Positions 8,486-17,215 of a stretch of DNA of 64,000 nt are shown piece after piece. Under the pieces are notes generated by a model. It was given only the letters and a program-made list of their open reading frames with translations. It did no database searches and was not told where the DNA came from. The stretch covers positions 23,903 through 87,902 of the forward strand of contig NZ_VAHM01000018.1 of NCBI RefSeq assembly GCF_005796185.1. The letters run 5' to 3'. Within the stretch, counting starts at the first letter, position 1. Each line of letters starts with the position of its first letter. Position numbers and translations under genes: made by a program. The stretch comes from Pseudarthrobacter sp. NamB4 (GTDB lineage: Bacteria; Actinomycetota; Actinomycetes; Actinomycetales; Micrococcaceae).

Positions 8486-8764
8486 GTGTCCGACGCACCC
8501 GCCCTTGACGAGAAACTGTCCTACCGCCTGATCAGCGGCGCAGACAACCGCGAGTTCTGCGAACGGATCTCGAACGCCCTGGCCGAGGGTTACGTGCTGC
8601 ACGGCAGCCCGGCAGCAACCTTCAACGGCACCAGCGTGATCGTGGCGCAGGCGGTTGTCCTGCCGGCAGCTATTGCCTCGGCGGACGCCGCCGTGGCGAA
8701 CGCAGTTGACGACCTTGACTCCGCGGACGACGACCTCGAGTTCGACGGCGAGGGCCACGCATGA
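8486..8764 (+). CDS. DUF1737 domain protein
   Basis: 92 residues from a GTG with AGAAGGAG 6-7 bases upstream. Residues 10-58 match the DUF1737 pattern: YRLISGADNREFCERISNAL, then GYVLHGSP and a VIVAQAVV strand. The C-terminal third is very acidic (Asp/Glu run) and probably disordered. It is the first gene after the SAM-IV riboswitch and overlaps the rhodanese gene by 4 bases (ATGA). A role linked to sulfur amino-acid synthesis is suggested by position only; the biochemical function is unknown. Confidence 0.82.
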   Translation: MSDAPALDEKLSYRLISGADNREFCERISNALAEGYVLHGSPAATFNGTSVIVAQAVVLPAAIASADAAVANAVDDLDSADDDLEFDGEGHA

Positions 8765-9171
8765 GCTACGCCGGAGACCTGACGCCGCAGGAGGCCTGGG
8801 AGAAGCTCGAGCAGGGCGCCATCCTGGTGGATGTGCGCACCGAGGGCGAATGGGCCCACATCGGCATCCCCGACACCAAGGCCACGGACAACGATCCCCT
8901 GTTTATCCAGTGGACCTTCCCGGGCGGCATCCCCAACCCGGACTTCATCAAGGACCTGACCCTGCAGGCTCCGGAAGACCCAGCCACGGAACTGGTTTTC
9001 CTGTGCCGCTCGGGCCAGCGTTCCATCGCTGCCGCCATCGCCGCAACGCAGGCCGGCTTCACCTCCTACAACGTCCTGGAAGGATTTGAGGGTGAGCCTG
9101 ACCGCTACGGCGAACGCACCGTCAACGGCTGGAAGAACCGCGGCCTGCCGACCAACCTGGGAATGAATTAA
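8761..9171 (+). CDS. Rhodanese-like sulfurtransferase
   Basis: 136 residues, one rhodanese domain covering nearly the whole protein. It has the ILVDVRTEGEW entry motif and the active-site loop FLCRSGQRS with catalytic Cys82, expected to carry a persulfide. It overlaps DUF1737 by 4 bases and is followed with no gap by metZ. It may feed sulfur to, or take it from, homocysteine synthesis, which is an inference from the operon. Length is that of stand-alone single-domain rhodaneses of the GlpE size class. Confidence 0.9.
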   Translation: MSYAGDLTPQEAWEKLEQGAILVDVRTEGEWAHIGIPDTKATDNDPLFIQWTFPGGIPNPDFIKDLTLQAPEDPATELVFLCRSGQRSIAAAIAATQAGFTSYNVLEGFEGEPDRYGERTVNGWKNRGLPTNLGMN

Positions 9172-10380
9172 GTGACCTTCAACGAAGACGCCGCCGGCTG
9201 GAGCCCAGACACCCAGGCCGTCCGCGGCGGACTGGACCGTACCAACTTCCAGGAAACCAGCGAGGCCATTTTCCTGAACTCGGGTTTCGTGTATGAGTCC
9301 GCCGCTGCTGCCGAGCGGGCCTTCACCGGCGAGGACGAGCGTTTTGTCTACTCCCGCTACGGCAACCCCTCCGTGGCCACCTTCCAGGAGCGGTTGCGCC
9401 TTTTGGAAGGCACGGAGGCATGCTTTGCGACGGCGTCCGGCATGTCCGCCGTGTTCACCGCCCTGGGTGCCCTGCTGGCTGCCGGCGACCGCGTGGTGGC
9501 TGCCCGCTCCCTGTTCGGCTCCTGCTTCGTGATCCTCAACGAAATCCTGCCGCGGTGGGGTGTGGAGACGGTGTTCGTGGACGGACCCGACCTTGAGCAG
9601 TGGCGCGAGGCGCTCTCCAAGCCCACCACCGCCGTCTTCTTCGAGTCCCCGTCCAACCCCATGCAGGAGATTGTGGACATCGCTGCGGTCAGCGGACTGG
9701 CGCACGCCGCGGGCGCGCAGGTCGTCGTCGACAATGTCTTTGCCACTCCCCTGCTGCAGCGCTGCGGCCAGCTCGGGGCCGACGTCATCGTGTACTCCGG
9801 GACCAAGCACATCGACGGCCAGGGCCGGGTGCTCGGCGGCGCCATCCTGGGCACGAAGGACTTCATCGACGGCCCGGTGAAGCAGCTGATGCGCCACACT
9901 GGCCCGGCGTTGTCCGCCTTCAATGCGTGGGTTCTGACCAAGGGGCTGGAAACCATGTCCCTGCGCGTGAACCACTCCTCCGCCACCGCCTTCCGACTGG
10001 CCGAATGGCTGGAGCAGCAGCCAGCCGTGAGCTGGGTGAAGTACCCGCTCCTGAGGTCGCACCCGCAGTATGAACTCGCGGCGAAGCAGATGAGCGCCGG
10101 CGGTACGGTGCTGACCCTGGAGCTGGCCCCTTCCGGCGGACGCTCTGGCAAGGAAGCGGCCTTCGCGCTGCTGGACGCCCTGCGGATTATCGACATCTCC
10201 AACAACCTGGGCGATGCGAAGTCCCTTATCACCCACCCGGCAACCACCACGCACCGCGCCATGGGTCCCGAAGGCCGGGCCGCCATCGGGCTCACCGATG
10301 GTGTGGTGCGGCTTTCCGTGGGCCTCGAGGACGCCGACGACCTGATCCGCGACCTTGAGCAGGCACTCAAGCAGATCTAG
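9172..10380 (+). CDS. metZ: O-succinylhomoserine sulfhydrylase
   Basis: 402-residue Cys/Met-metabolism PLP enzyme. It makes homocysteine from an acylhomoserine and sulfide. Starts with GTG immediately after the rhodanese stop. PLP lysine is Lys212 in YSGTKHIDGQGR. The ASGMSAV motif near residue 90 and the C-terminal SLGDAKSLITHPA-like segment (NNLGDAKSLITHPATTTH) are typical of the family. The HIDGQGRVLGG sequence favours MetZ over cystathionine gamma-synthase. Whether succinyl- or acetyl-homoserine is the donor cannot be decided here. It is controlled by the SAM-IV element 800 bases upstream through the shared transcript. Confidence 0.9.
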   Translation: MTFNEDAAGWSPDTQAVRGGLDRTNFQETSEAIFLNSGFVYESAAAAERAFTGEDERFVYSRYGNPSVATFQERLRLLEGTEACFATASGMSAVFTALGALLAAGDRVVAARSLFGSCFVILNEILPRWGVETVFVDGPDLEQWREALSKPTTAVFFESPSNPMQEIVDIAAVSGLAHAAGAQVVVDNVFATPLLQRCGQLGADVIVYSGTKHIDGQGRVLGGAILGTKDFIDGPVKQLMRHTGPALSAFNAWVLTKGLETMSLRVNHSSATAFRLAEWLEQQPAVSWVKYPLLRSHPQYELAAKQMSAGGTVLTLELAPSGGRSGKEAAFALLDALRIIDISNNLGDAKSLITHPATTTHRAMGPEGRAAIGLTDGVVRLSVGLEDADDLIRDLEQALKQI

Positions 10381-10742
10381 CCGGTTTTGTCCGGCGCTGC
10401 TTCCTCCGGCGCTATGTTGTCCAGCCGTGCGCTGTCCGGCTGGAGTTCCAGCCGGACGTCGACACTGTCCCCGGCTTTGATGCGGGCTTTGTCCCTGACC
10501 GCCTTTTTCACCGGCAACAGGTAGGAGCCGGCCTTGGTGTCCGGGAAAAGCGACGTCTGCCAGGTCTCGCTCCCGATTTCCGCTGTCACCTTCACCGACC
10601 CGAAGGCTTTGGTGCCGGTGCCTCGCTCGGCGAGGTGGTCCGCGATGTCGTCTGCCACGTGGGGCGGCAGCGTGAGGAAGTGCCAGGCGGCCTCGCCCGG
10701 GTAGAGCCACAGTTCGGCTGTGAATGCGTACGACGGCGTCAC
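10377..10742 (-). CDS. DUF1905 domain protein
   Basis: 121 residues, single domain. The pattern is that of DUF1905: FTAELWLYPGEAAWHFLTLP at the N-terminus, then GTKAFGSVKVTAEIGSETWQTSLFPDTK and a final LPVKKAVRDKARI segment with a beta-barrel look. Soluble, no signal. It is convergent with metZ and their stop codons overlap by 4 bases, so there may be no terminator between them. Function is unknown for the family. Confidence 0.85.
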   Translation of the reverse strand: MTPSYAFTAELWLYPGEAAWHFLTLPPHVADDIADHLAERGTGTKAFGSVKVTAEIGSETWQTSLFPDTKAGSYLLPVKKAVRDKARIKAGDSVDVRLELQPDSARLDNIAPEEAAPDKTG

Positions 10743-10786
10743 GCGCCGAGTATCGCACGTCGCCTTTTTGCGCCGCTACTGGTTGG

Positions 10787-10806
10787 TGGTTGAGCTTGTT
10801 GAAACC
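10787..10806. repeat. REP-like dispersed element (single copy here)
   Basis: The 20-mer TGGTTGAGCTTGTTGAAACC resembles the GGTTTCGACAAGCTCAACC-type intergenic repeat I recall from several high-GC actinobacterial genomes. It has GGTT/AACC ends. Only this copy was noticed in the window, so the call depends on prior knowledge. Confidence 0.35.
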
Positions 10807-10868
10807 CGTCTGACGCCTGCCCTCGTAACCGCACCACCGCTAGTCAGACCCCTTGGCATGCCCGGGGT

Positions 10869-11024
10869 ATGGAAAGCTGGATCTCACCCACCGGCCGAGC
10901 ATACAAAAACGAACACCAGGATTGGGACCCACCCCGCTGGCCACCCGGGATGCTGCTTGGGCAGAGAAGTCTCCTGGAAGAGGCGTTGCGGGAGAGGCTG
11001 TCCGCCTTGAAGCCTGCCTTCTAG
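10869..11024 (+). pseudogene. C-terminal remnant resembling a DUF222/HNH endonuclease
   Basis: A 51-codon open stretch from ATG 10869 to TAG 11024. It reads ESWISPTGRAYKNEHQDW and then DPPRWPPGMLLGQRSLLEE. The W-x-S-P-x-G-R-x-Y pattern is how many actinobacterial DUF222/HNH (13E12-type) endonucleases end, after the zinc/HNH core. The core itself is absent upstream, so this would be a left-over tail. The stop overlaps the end of the convergent GCS2 gene. Apart from this stretch, the 278 bases between the DUF1905 and GCS2 genes hold only the REP-like element. Confidence 0.4.
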
Positions 11025-12244
11025 GGCTGCCGCACCCGGATCAGCTCCGGAACGGCTGCCACCTCAGAAAGGTCCAGTGCGTCCCGCATCGTGATGTTTA
11101 CCGCGTGCCGCACCACTGCGCCGAAGCCGAAGTCGTCCGGCTGCGCGGCCAGGGCCTTGTCCCGCACACGGCGTTGTTCCGCCGCCCCAGTGCCCCGCGC
11201 GATCACATCCTCCACGCCATGCCGGGTGAGGGCGAGCTCGCCCTGCTCGTCCAGGACTGGGGCCAGGTAATCCACCAGGGACCGGACAACATCCGCGGCC
11301 GGCGCGGGCCGGAAGTTCCCGAAATCCAGCAGTTCGCCACTGAGTCCGGCGCTGCTTGCCTGCCACGATGCCATCCGCAAAAGCACTGTGGGCACGGGGG
11401 CCGGATCGATGCCGTCGCGCCACTCCCGGCTTGCCGTTTCCACCAGCGCGCGCACCAGGATAGCGATGAGCGCCGCATCCTCTGCCCGCAGACAGACATC
11501 CGCCACCCGGACCTCCACCGTGGGATGATTCCGGGACAGCCGCGCATCGAAATAGAGCATCCCTTCGTCCAGCATCACTCCGCTGTCCAGTAGGCGGGTG
11601 ACCACCCGCCGGTACGCGGGGTGCGTCCCGTAAACTCCCGCCGGACCCGAGGTGGGCCAGCGGTTCCACGCCTGGGTACGGTAACTCTCAAAACCAGTGG
11701 GGACGCTGTTCCAGAAGGGAGAGTTGGCGCTCAAAGCCGTCAGCACGGCGAGCTTGTCCCGGATACGGTCCAGGACCGCTACCCCTTCCTCCGGCGACTC
11801 GATGTAGGTATGGACGTGAAAGCCACAGGTTAGCTGCTCCTGCGCCGTGAGGCCGAACCGCTCCAGCATCAGGGCGTACCGGGGATCCGGCGTCGTATGG
11901 GTCATGGACGCCAGCGGCGACGTCGCAAGCGCAGCCACCCTGGCACCGTTCCTTCGGGCTGCCTGGTCTGCGAGCGTCCTGCCAGCGCGGATCTGGTCCA
12001 GCAGCACACCATACTCCAGGCAGGGCCGCGTCTGGGTCTCAATCTGCTCAAGCTTGAGCTCGGCACTCAGGCCCATCTTCTCGTCGTCGTAAACCGTCTT
12101 GTCTTCGGTTTCCAAGGCGTGTTGATCCGGCGCGTGATCCGTTGCCGTGCTGTGCCCCGAGAGCAGGGCGTCAGCAAGGGCAAGAGGCTCCCCCGTCTCC
12201 GGATCAACAATCAGGAGCTCTTCCTCGACACCGAAGGTTCGCAT
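11021..12244 (-). CDS. Glutamate-cysteine ligase family protein (YbdK/GCS2 type)
   Basis: 407 residues. The start [20 protein letters not shown] carries the FGVEEE signature of GCS2/YbdK carboxylate-amine ligases, an ATP-grasp-like fold joining Glu or a related acid to an amine. The middle has [10 protein letters not shown] and FEVRVAD-like residues ([15 protein letters not shown]), which bind metal and substrate. Length is usual for the family. Actinobacteria make mycothiol and often lack glutathione, so the true substrate is uncertain. No ergothioneine (egt) genes are adjacent. It lies 66 bases downstream of, and on the same strand as, the XRE-MurA gene. Confidence 0.88.
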   Translation of the reverse strand: MRTFGVEEELLIVDPETGEPLALADALLSGHSTATDHAPDQHALETEDKTVYDDEKMGLSAELKLEQIETQTRPCLEYGVLLDQIRAGRTLADQAARRNGARVAALATSPLASMTHTTPDPRYALMLERFGLTAQEQLTCGFHVHTYIESPEEGVAVLDRIRDKLAVLTALSANSPFWNSVPTGFESYRTQAWNRWPTSGPAGVYGTHPAYRRVVTRLLDSGVMLDEGMLYFDARLSRNHPTVEVRVADVCLRAEDAALIAILVRALVETASREWRDGIDPAPVPTVLLRMASWQASSAGLSGELLDFGNFRPAPAADVVRSLVDYLAPVLDEQGELALTRHGVEDVIARGTGAAEQRRVRDKALAAQPDDFGFGAVVRHAVNITMRDALDLSEVAAVPELIRVRQP

Positions 12245-12310
12245 ACTGCAATTCTGCGTCAGATGGAGGGTTTTTGGAGGCAGCTAGGCCTTCATGACGA
12301 AGCGTGAAAA

Positions 12311-13834
12311 TCAGTCCTGGAAATACTCCACTTTCGCCCCGATGGTGTTCAGCCGTTCTGCAAGGTCCTCGTACCCGCGCTCAATGACGTAGATGTTCCT
12401 CAGCTCCGACACTCCCCGCGCGGCAAGCATTGCCAACAACAGGCATGCGGCCGGCCGAAGCGCTGGCGGGCATCCCACCTCGGCTGCTCGCCACTTGGTG
12501 GGTCCGTTCACGTAGATCCGGTGCGGGTCCAGGAGCTGCACCTGGGCTCCCAGCCGGTTCAGTTCCGTAAGGTAGATGGCCCGGTTCTCGTACACCCAGT
12601 CGTGGATCATGGTTTGGCCCTGGGCGTTTGCTGCAATGACGGCGAAGAAGGGCAGGTTGTCAATATTGAGCCCTGGGAAAGGCATCGGGTGGATCTTGTC
12701 CTCCGGAGCGCGCAGCTCGGAGGGCTTGGTGGTGACATCCACCAGGCGGGTCCTGCCGTTGCGGGCCATGTACTCGCCCGAGATCTCCAGCTGCTGGCCC
12801 ATCTGACCCAGAGTGGCAAGCTCAATTTCCATGAATTCAATGGGCACGCGCCGGATAGTCACCTCGGAGTCGGTGACAATGCCGGCCGTGATCAGGCTCA
12901 TGGCCTCGATGGGGTCCTCGGAGGGGAAGTACTCAATATCCTCGTTAATGGAGGTACGCCCGGTGATGCGCAACGTAGTGGTGCCCACACCTTCGATGGT
13001 CACACCCAGCATCTGCAGGTAGAAGCAGAGGTCCTGCACCATGTAGTTGGGGCTGGCGTTCCGGATGACGGTTGTACCCTCGCGGTGGGCCGCGGCCATG
13101 ATGGCGTTCTCGGTGACAGTGTCTCCGCGCTCCGTCAGGACAAAGGAGCGGTCGCGGGTATCCGCGGGCGGTGCCTGGACTGAGTAAAAACCAGCGGTGG
13201 CTTCCACTGAAAGCCCGAACTGGCGCAGCGCCTGCATATGGGGTTCAACGGTGCGGGTGCCAAGGTCGCAGCCGCCCGCGTACGGCAGCTGGTACTTGGC
13301 GGATTCATCCAGCAGGGGTCCCAGCAGCATGATGACGCTGCGCGTGCGCCGGGCAGCCTCAACATCCATGGCCGCCAAGTCCAGTACGGCTGGCCGGCGA
13401 AGCTCCAGGTCAGTGTCGTTGAGCCAGGTGCACTCCACACCGATGCTGGAGAGTACCTCGACAATCCGGTTCACTTCTTCAATCCGTGCGAGGCGGCGGA
13501 GAATGGTGGTTCCGCGGTTGATGAGGCTGGCGCAGAGCAGCGCAACTCCGGCATTCTTGCTGCTGTTGACATCCACCGCCCCGGAGAGGGTGCGGCCGCC
13601 TTCCACCCGCAGGTGGGTCATCTGGGGCTTGCCCACGTTGACGATGCTCCGGCCGAAGATGGTTTCGAGGCGCTGGATCATTTTGAGGCTCAGGTTCTGC
13701 TTGCCCTGCTCCATCCGGGCCACTGCGCTCTGGCTCGTTCCCAGCTCGGCAGCCAACTGCCCCTGGGTCCAGCCCTTCTCGCTCCGGGCATCCCTCAACA
13801 TGGCGGCAACGTGCTCAGTGGTTTCCTGCGTCAT
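12311..13834 (-). CDS. MurA-like enolpyruvyl transferase with N-terminal XRE helix-turn-helix
   Basis: 507 residues with two parts. Residues about 8-62 are an XRE/Cro helix-turn-helix (WTQGQLAAELGTSQSAVARM). From about residue 72 to the end is a full EPSP-synthase-fold MurA, which transfers enolpyruvate from PEP to UDP-GlcNAc, the first peptidoglycan step. Family landmarks are present: SSKNAGVALL (lysine/asparagine pair), Cys189 in YAGGCDLGTR where the fosfomycin-sensitive cysteine sits, PGLNIDNL with the catalytic-type Asp, and ENRAIYLTELNRLGA. The enzyme therefore looks competent and may also bind DNA. Start ATG 13834 lies next to a palindromic AT-rich region that could be its own operator. 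A standard murA elsewhere in the genome would make this a paralogue. Confidence 0.88.
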   Translation of the reverse strand: MTQETTEHVAAMLRDARSEKGWTQGQLAAELGTSQSAVARMEQGKQNLSLKMIQRLETIFGRSIVNVGKPQMTHLRVEGGRTLSGAVDVNSSKNAGVALLCASLINRGTTILRRLARIEEVNRIVEVLSSIGVECTWLNDTDLELRRPAVLDLAAMDVEAARRTRSVIMLLGPLLDESAKYQLPYAGGCDLGTRTVEPHMQALRQFGLSVEATAGFYSVQAPPADTRDRSFVLTERGDTVTENAIMAAAHREGTTVIRNASPNYMVQDLCFYLQMLGVTIEGVGTTTLRITGRTSINEDIEYFPSEDPIEAMSLITAGIVTDSEVTIRRVPIEFMEIELATLGQMGQQLEISGEYMARNGRTRLVDVTTKPSELRAPEDKIHPMPFPGLNIDNLPFFAVIAANAQGQTMIHDWVYENRAIYLTELNRLGAQVQLLDPHRIYVNGPTKWRAAEVGCPPALRPAACLLLAMLAARGVSELRNIYVIERGYEDLAERLNTIGAKVEYFQD

Positions 13835-13846
13835 GCTCCAATTTAT

Positions 13847-13908
13847 ATCATAAATGATCTACTTGTCATCAACCCTAACCCCCATGGGACTACCCTGGCG
13901 ATCATTTA
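13847..13908. promoter_or_regulatory. Inverted-repeat region upstream of the XRE-MurA gene
   Basis: ATCAT-AA-ATGAT (13847-13858) lies just upstream of the XRE-MurA start. In addition TAAATGATC at 13851-13859 is matched by its exact reverse complement GATCATTTA at 13900-13908. Such a 9-bp repeat pair 40 bases apart could bind a dimeric XRE regulator and loop the DNA. The region is AT-rich against a GC-rich background and also precedes the divergent gene at 14013. Confidence 0.5.
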
Positions 13909-14012
13909 CCCGCTACATGCGATAGAAATAGGACCTTCGACTCCTTGACCTTGCCGCAAAAGGGGCGGGAAACTGGAGAGTACGTTCTTGGTCCAACGGC
14001 AACGGAGGCAGC

Positions 14013-14852
14013 ATGCGCCGCACCCGTTCCAGTCCGGCACCGCCCACAGGATTTGCGCTGTGGCTGGTCTTCCTGCTGGTGCCTGCCCTCCTCCTGCCCT
14101 CCGGCTTCCCCTCCTTTGCGGCACCCTCGCCCGGCGAAGGGAAACAGACCGTGCTCGGCAACGACATCTCCTGGCCGCAGTGCAGCACAGACTTCCCCAC
14201 CGGTCAGGCCTTTGCCATTATCGGCGTCAACAACGGCCTGGCCAACAACACCAACCCCTGCCTGGCAGAACAGCTCAGGTGGGCGGAGGACTCGGCCGGG
14301 CATCCGGAACAACCCACCGTGTCGCTGTACGTGAACACTGCCAACCCTGGCGCCGCCGGCTCCTGGTGGCCGGACAATGACGAGTATCCCCCCGGCCGGG
14401 CGGTCCACAACCCTTACGGCCCCTGCACCCGCGGCGACTATGGCAAGGCCTGCGCCTACATGTACGGCTACGCAAGGGCCTACGACGACGCGTACCACCG
14501 CGGGGTCACCAATCCCGCCGGCTATCTCTGGTGGCTGGACGTAGAAACCGAGAACACCTGGTCCGGCACAGACAAGGATGCCAACCGGACCGTCCTTGAA
14601 GGCATGGCGGACTTCTTCCACAGCATCGGCGCGAAGGTGGGGATCTACTCCACCGGGCAGCAGTGGGAACAGATTGTTGGAACAGTCAACAGTTCAAGCA
14701 GCCTGTACTCCCTGCCGAGCTGGCTGGCAGGCTCCCTGAACGCCTCGGGTGCGGCCAGCGCCTGCTCGAAGGCACCCCTCACCGGCGGCGGCAGGGTGGC
14801 GCTCACCCAGTTCGTCCTGCAGGGTTTCGATTACAACTACCCCTGCCCATAA
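14013..14852 (+). CDS. Secreted glycoside-hydrolase-like (GH25/DUF1906-type) protein
   Basis: 279 residues with a typical signal peptide: basic start MRRTR, hydrophobic core LWLVFLLVPALLLP and an FAAPS cleavage region near residue 37. The mature part begins GNDISWPQC and contains GYLWWLDVETENTW. These are beta-strand ends of a TIM barrel seen in GH25 lysozyme-like and DUF1906 proteins, where Asp and Glu lie at strand ends. Six cysteines (for example SWPQC, NPC, GPC, KAC) suggest disulfides outside the cell. Peptidoglycan-related hydrolysis is possible but unproven. It is divergent from the XRE-MurA gene, which may be a functional hint. Confidence 0.78.
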   Translation: MRRTRSSPAPPTGFALWLVFLLVPALLLPSGFPSFAAPSPGEGKQTVLGNDISWPQCSTDFPTGQAFAIIGVNNGLANNTNPCLAEQLRWAEDSAGHPEQPTVSLYVNTANPGAAGSWWPDNDEYPPGRAVHNPYGPCTRGDYGKACAYMYGYARAYDDAYHRGVTNPAGYLWWLDVETENTWSGTDKDANRTVLEGMADFFHSIGAKVGIYSTGQQWEQIVGTVNSSSSLYSLPSWLAGSLNASGAASACSKAPLTGGGRVALTQFVLQGFDYNYPCP

Positions 14853-14864
14853 CCCGTCCGGACG

Positions 14865-15665
14865 TCAGCTGCCCAGCCACACCGTATTCCACGTGCCAAG
14901 GGCCACCGCAGCAACAACCGCCGCTGCCGCCATCACCACACCCCCGGCCAGCACCCACGCGTCCAGCGCACTGTAGGTTGATTCTCGGGCCCACGTCCGC
15001 CCCCCCCCGCCGAAACCGCGTGCCTCCATGGTCACCGCCAGCCTCGAGGCCCGGCGGATTGCCTGCACCAGGAGTCCGAAGCTCTGGCCCAGGGTCGCTT
15101 TCACCCGCTGCAGCACACTCCCACGGGAACCCACCCCCCTCGCGCGGCGGGCCATGCCGATAATCTGCCACTCCTCGGCCATCAGGCCCACCAGACGCAT
15201 GGCAGCGAGCGTACCCAGCACGAAGCGGTGTGGAAGGCGCGCCTTCTGGGCCAGCGCATCGGCCAGGTCGGTGGGGTCGGTGCAGCTCATCAGCAGCACG
15301 GCGGGCAGGGCGATTGCCAGTCCGCGCAGCATGAACCCCACCCCCAGTTCCAGCGAACCTTCGCTCATGGTCCAGATGCCGACGTCGACCAGCACCCTTC
15401 CGCTGTCCGGCGCCAGGATGGAGGTGCTCCAGCCGCCGATGGCAGCGGCGACGATAAGGGGCCAGCCGCGCTGCCACAGCAGCGTCAGCGTGAGGCCTGC
15501 CAGCGGGAACATCAGGAGTTCGAAGACCAGGGCCACCGAGGCTGAAACCCAGTCGATGGAAAGTGCCAGCACGGCAGTGATGAGGAAGACGGCGGCAAAC
15601 TTGCTCAGGGGATTGGCGCGGGTCAGCAGGGCCTGGCTGCCGCGCAGATTCAGCTCCTGCCTCAT
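14865..15665 (-). CDS. ykoC: ECF transporter T component (thiamine precursor uptake)
   Basis: 266 residues, five to six hydrophobic helices in the first half. Two short Ala-Arg motifs of EcfT proteins follow in the C-terminal cytoplasmic helices (MARRARGVGS and IRRASRLAVTMEARG). These couple the membrane part to the ATPases. It overlaps the ATPase gene by 4 bases and is the last gene of the TPP-riboswitch-controlled unit ykoE-ykoD-ykoC. The start ATG at 15665 is fixed by that overlap. Confidence 0.88.
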   Translation of the reverse strand: MRQELNLRGSQALLTRANPLSKFAAVFLITAVLALSIDWVSASVALVFELLMFPLAGLTLTLLWQRGWPLIVAAAIGGWSTSILAPDSGRVLVDVGIWTMSEGSLELGVGFMLRGLAIALPAVLLMSCTDPTDLADALAQKARLPHRFVLGTLAAMRLVGLMAEEWQIIGMARRARGVGSRGSVLQRVKATLGQSFGLLVQAIRRASRLAVTMEARGFGGGGRTWARESTYSALDAWVLAGGVVMAAAAVVAAVALGTWNTVWLGS

Positions 15666-17215
15666 GGCGCCACCTGTTCCGCGGGTGCCAGCCTCAGCTC
15701 GGTTCCGCCCAGGGCAGCCGTGAATTCGGCGTCGTGGGTCACAGACACTACGGCGGTGCCGGCGTCCAGCAACTCCGCCAGGAAGGAGGCAAGCTCAGCC
15801 CACGTGATGGCATCCTGCCCGAACGTGGGCTCGTCCAGGACCAGAACCTGGGGATGGGCGGCCAGGACCGTTGCCACCGAGAGCCGCCTTTTTTCCCCGC
15901 CGGAGAGTGTGTAGGGGTTGGCGTCCACCAAGTGGGTGAGCCGGAGCCGTTCCAGCAGTTCGTCCACGCGCTCCTCGCCATGGCCCAGGTGCCGTGGACC
16001 AAACAGCAGTTCGTCAAGGACTCTCCCGGTGACGAACTGGTGCTCCGGCTCCTGGAACACCGTACCAATCCGCTCGATGAGCTGCTCGGCTTTCCATGTG
16101 TAGGGATCTATGCCGGCTCCACGGCTCAAGCCAGTGGTTGCCGAAACCCTGCCGTCCACCGGCTCCAGCAGCCCGGCAAGAGTCAGCGCGAATGTGGATT
16201 TTCCGGCACCGTTCGGCCCGGTAACGGTCAATGCCTGCCCCGCCCGGACCTGGGCTGTGATGCCCTCCTGCACGGGCACCGGCGGCAGTTTGCGGAAGCC
16301 GCTGCGGCGCGGGCGTTCGCGGGATACTGCCAGTTTTTCCGCGGCGATCAGGAGGTTTCCCGTTCCCTGGGCAGGGCTGGCCGCACGCATGCGCGTTTCG
16401 GGGACGTACCCGGGCAGCCAAACGCCGGCGGCAGCGAGCATGGACCGCGCGTCGGCAAGCACCTGGTCCGGCGGGCCGTCCAGCAGCACGGCGCCGTCCG
16501 TCGCACTGCCCGGCTGCAGCACCACGATCCGGTCCACCAGGTCCTTCCATACGGACACCCGGTGCTCTATCACCAGCAGCGTGGCACCGGTCTTATCCAG
16601 GCAACGGGCTACGGCGTCCCGGACTTCCAGGACGCCGGCCGGATCCAAATTGGCCGTGGGCTCATCAAGGAGGATGAGCCCCGGCCGCATCGCCAGGATG
16701 CCGGCGAGCGCGAGCCGCTGCTTCTGCCCCCCGGACAGGGCCGACGTCGGATGGTCGAGCGGCAGGTGGGATAGTCCGACGTCGTCCAGCGCCTCATGCA
16801 CCCGGGCCCAGATGGCGCCGCGCGGTACCGCGAGGTTCTCGGCGCCGAAGGCGACGTCGTCACCCACCCGGGAGAGGACCACCTGGGTCTCCGGGTCCTG
16901 CTGCATCAGGCCGGCGCGCCCCCGCTGCTCCCGGGGGTAGGCGCCGTCAACCAGCAGCGAACCGGACTCATCGGAGTCGCCGGCCTCACCGTCGTCGTTA
17001 GCATCTCCCAGCACCCCCGCCAAGGCGTGGAGGAGCGTGGACTTCCCGGCGCCGGACGGGCCGAGGAGCAGCACCCGCTCCCCCGGCCGGATGTCCAGGT
17101 CCAGGGCACGGATGGCAGGCCTGGCGCGACCGGCATGCCGCCAGCCCCAGCCCCGCGCGCTGATGGCAGCCGGCCGCGCCGCGACGGAGGCGCCGTGATG
17201 GGACGTCGCCGTCAT
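15662..17215 (-). CDS. ykoD: Duplicated ATP-binding ECF transporter protein
   Basis: 517 residues when started at ATG 17215. The frame is open further upstream, but that part overlaps ykoE and is not protein-like. It carries two complete ABC ATPase domains in one chain. Walker A GPSGAGKST with signature LSGGQKQRLALAG is in the first half. GPNGAGKST with LSGGEKRRLSVAT is in the second, each with a DEPT Walker B. Such double ATPases energise the YkoEDC transporter for thiamine or hydroxymethylpyrimidine. Its start overlaps the ykoE stop by one base (TGATG), implying translational coupling. Confidence 0.92.
   Translation of the reverse strand: MTATSHHGASVAARPAAISARGWGWRHAGRARPAIRALDLDIRPGERVLLLGPSGAGKSTLLHALAGVLGDANDDGEAGDSDESGSLLVDGAYPREQRGRAGLMQQDPETQVVLSRVGDDVAFGAENLAVPRGAIWARVHEALDDVGLSHLPLDHPTSALSGGQKQRLALAGILAMRPGLILLDEPTANLDPAGVLEVRDAVARCLDKTGATLLVIEHRVSVWKDLVDRIVVLQPGSATDGAVLLDGPPDQVLADARSMLAAAGVWLPGYVPETRMRAASPAQGTGNLLIAAEKLAVSRERPRRSGFRKLPPVPVQEGITAQVRAGQALTVTGPNGAGKSTFALTLAGLLEPVDGRVSATTGLSRGAGIDPYTWKAEQLIERIGTVFQEPEHQFVTGRVLDELLFGPRHLGHGEERVDELLERLRLTHLVDANPYTLSGGEKRRLSVATVLAAHPQVLVLDEPTFGQDAITWAELASFLAELLDAGTAVVSVTHDAEFTAALGGTELRLAPAEQVAP

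Noticed and set aside
8238..8531. 97-codon plus-strand frame across the SAM-IV element
   Set aside because: It covers the riboswitch and has no protein-like features; the real gene starts at 8486.
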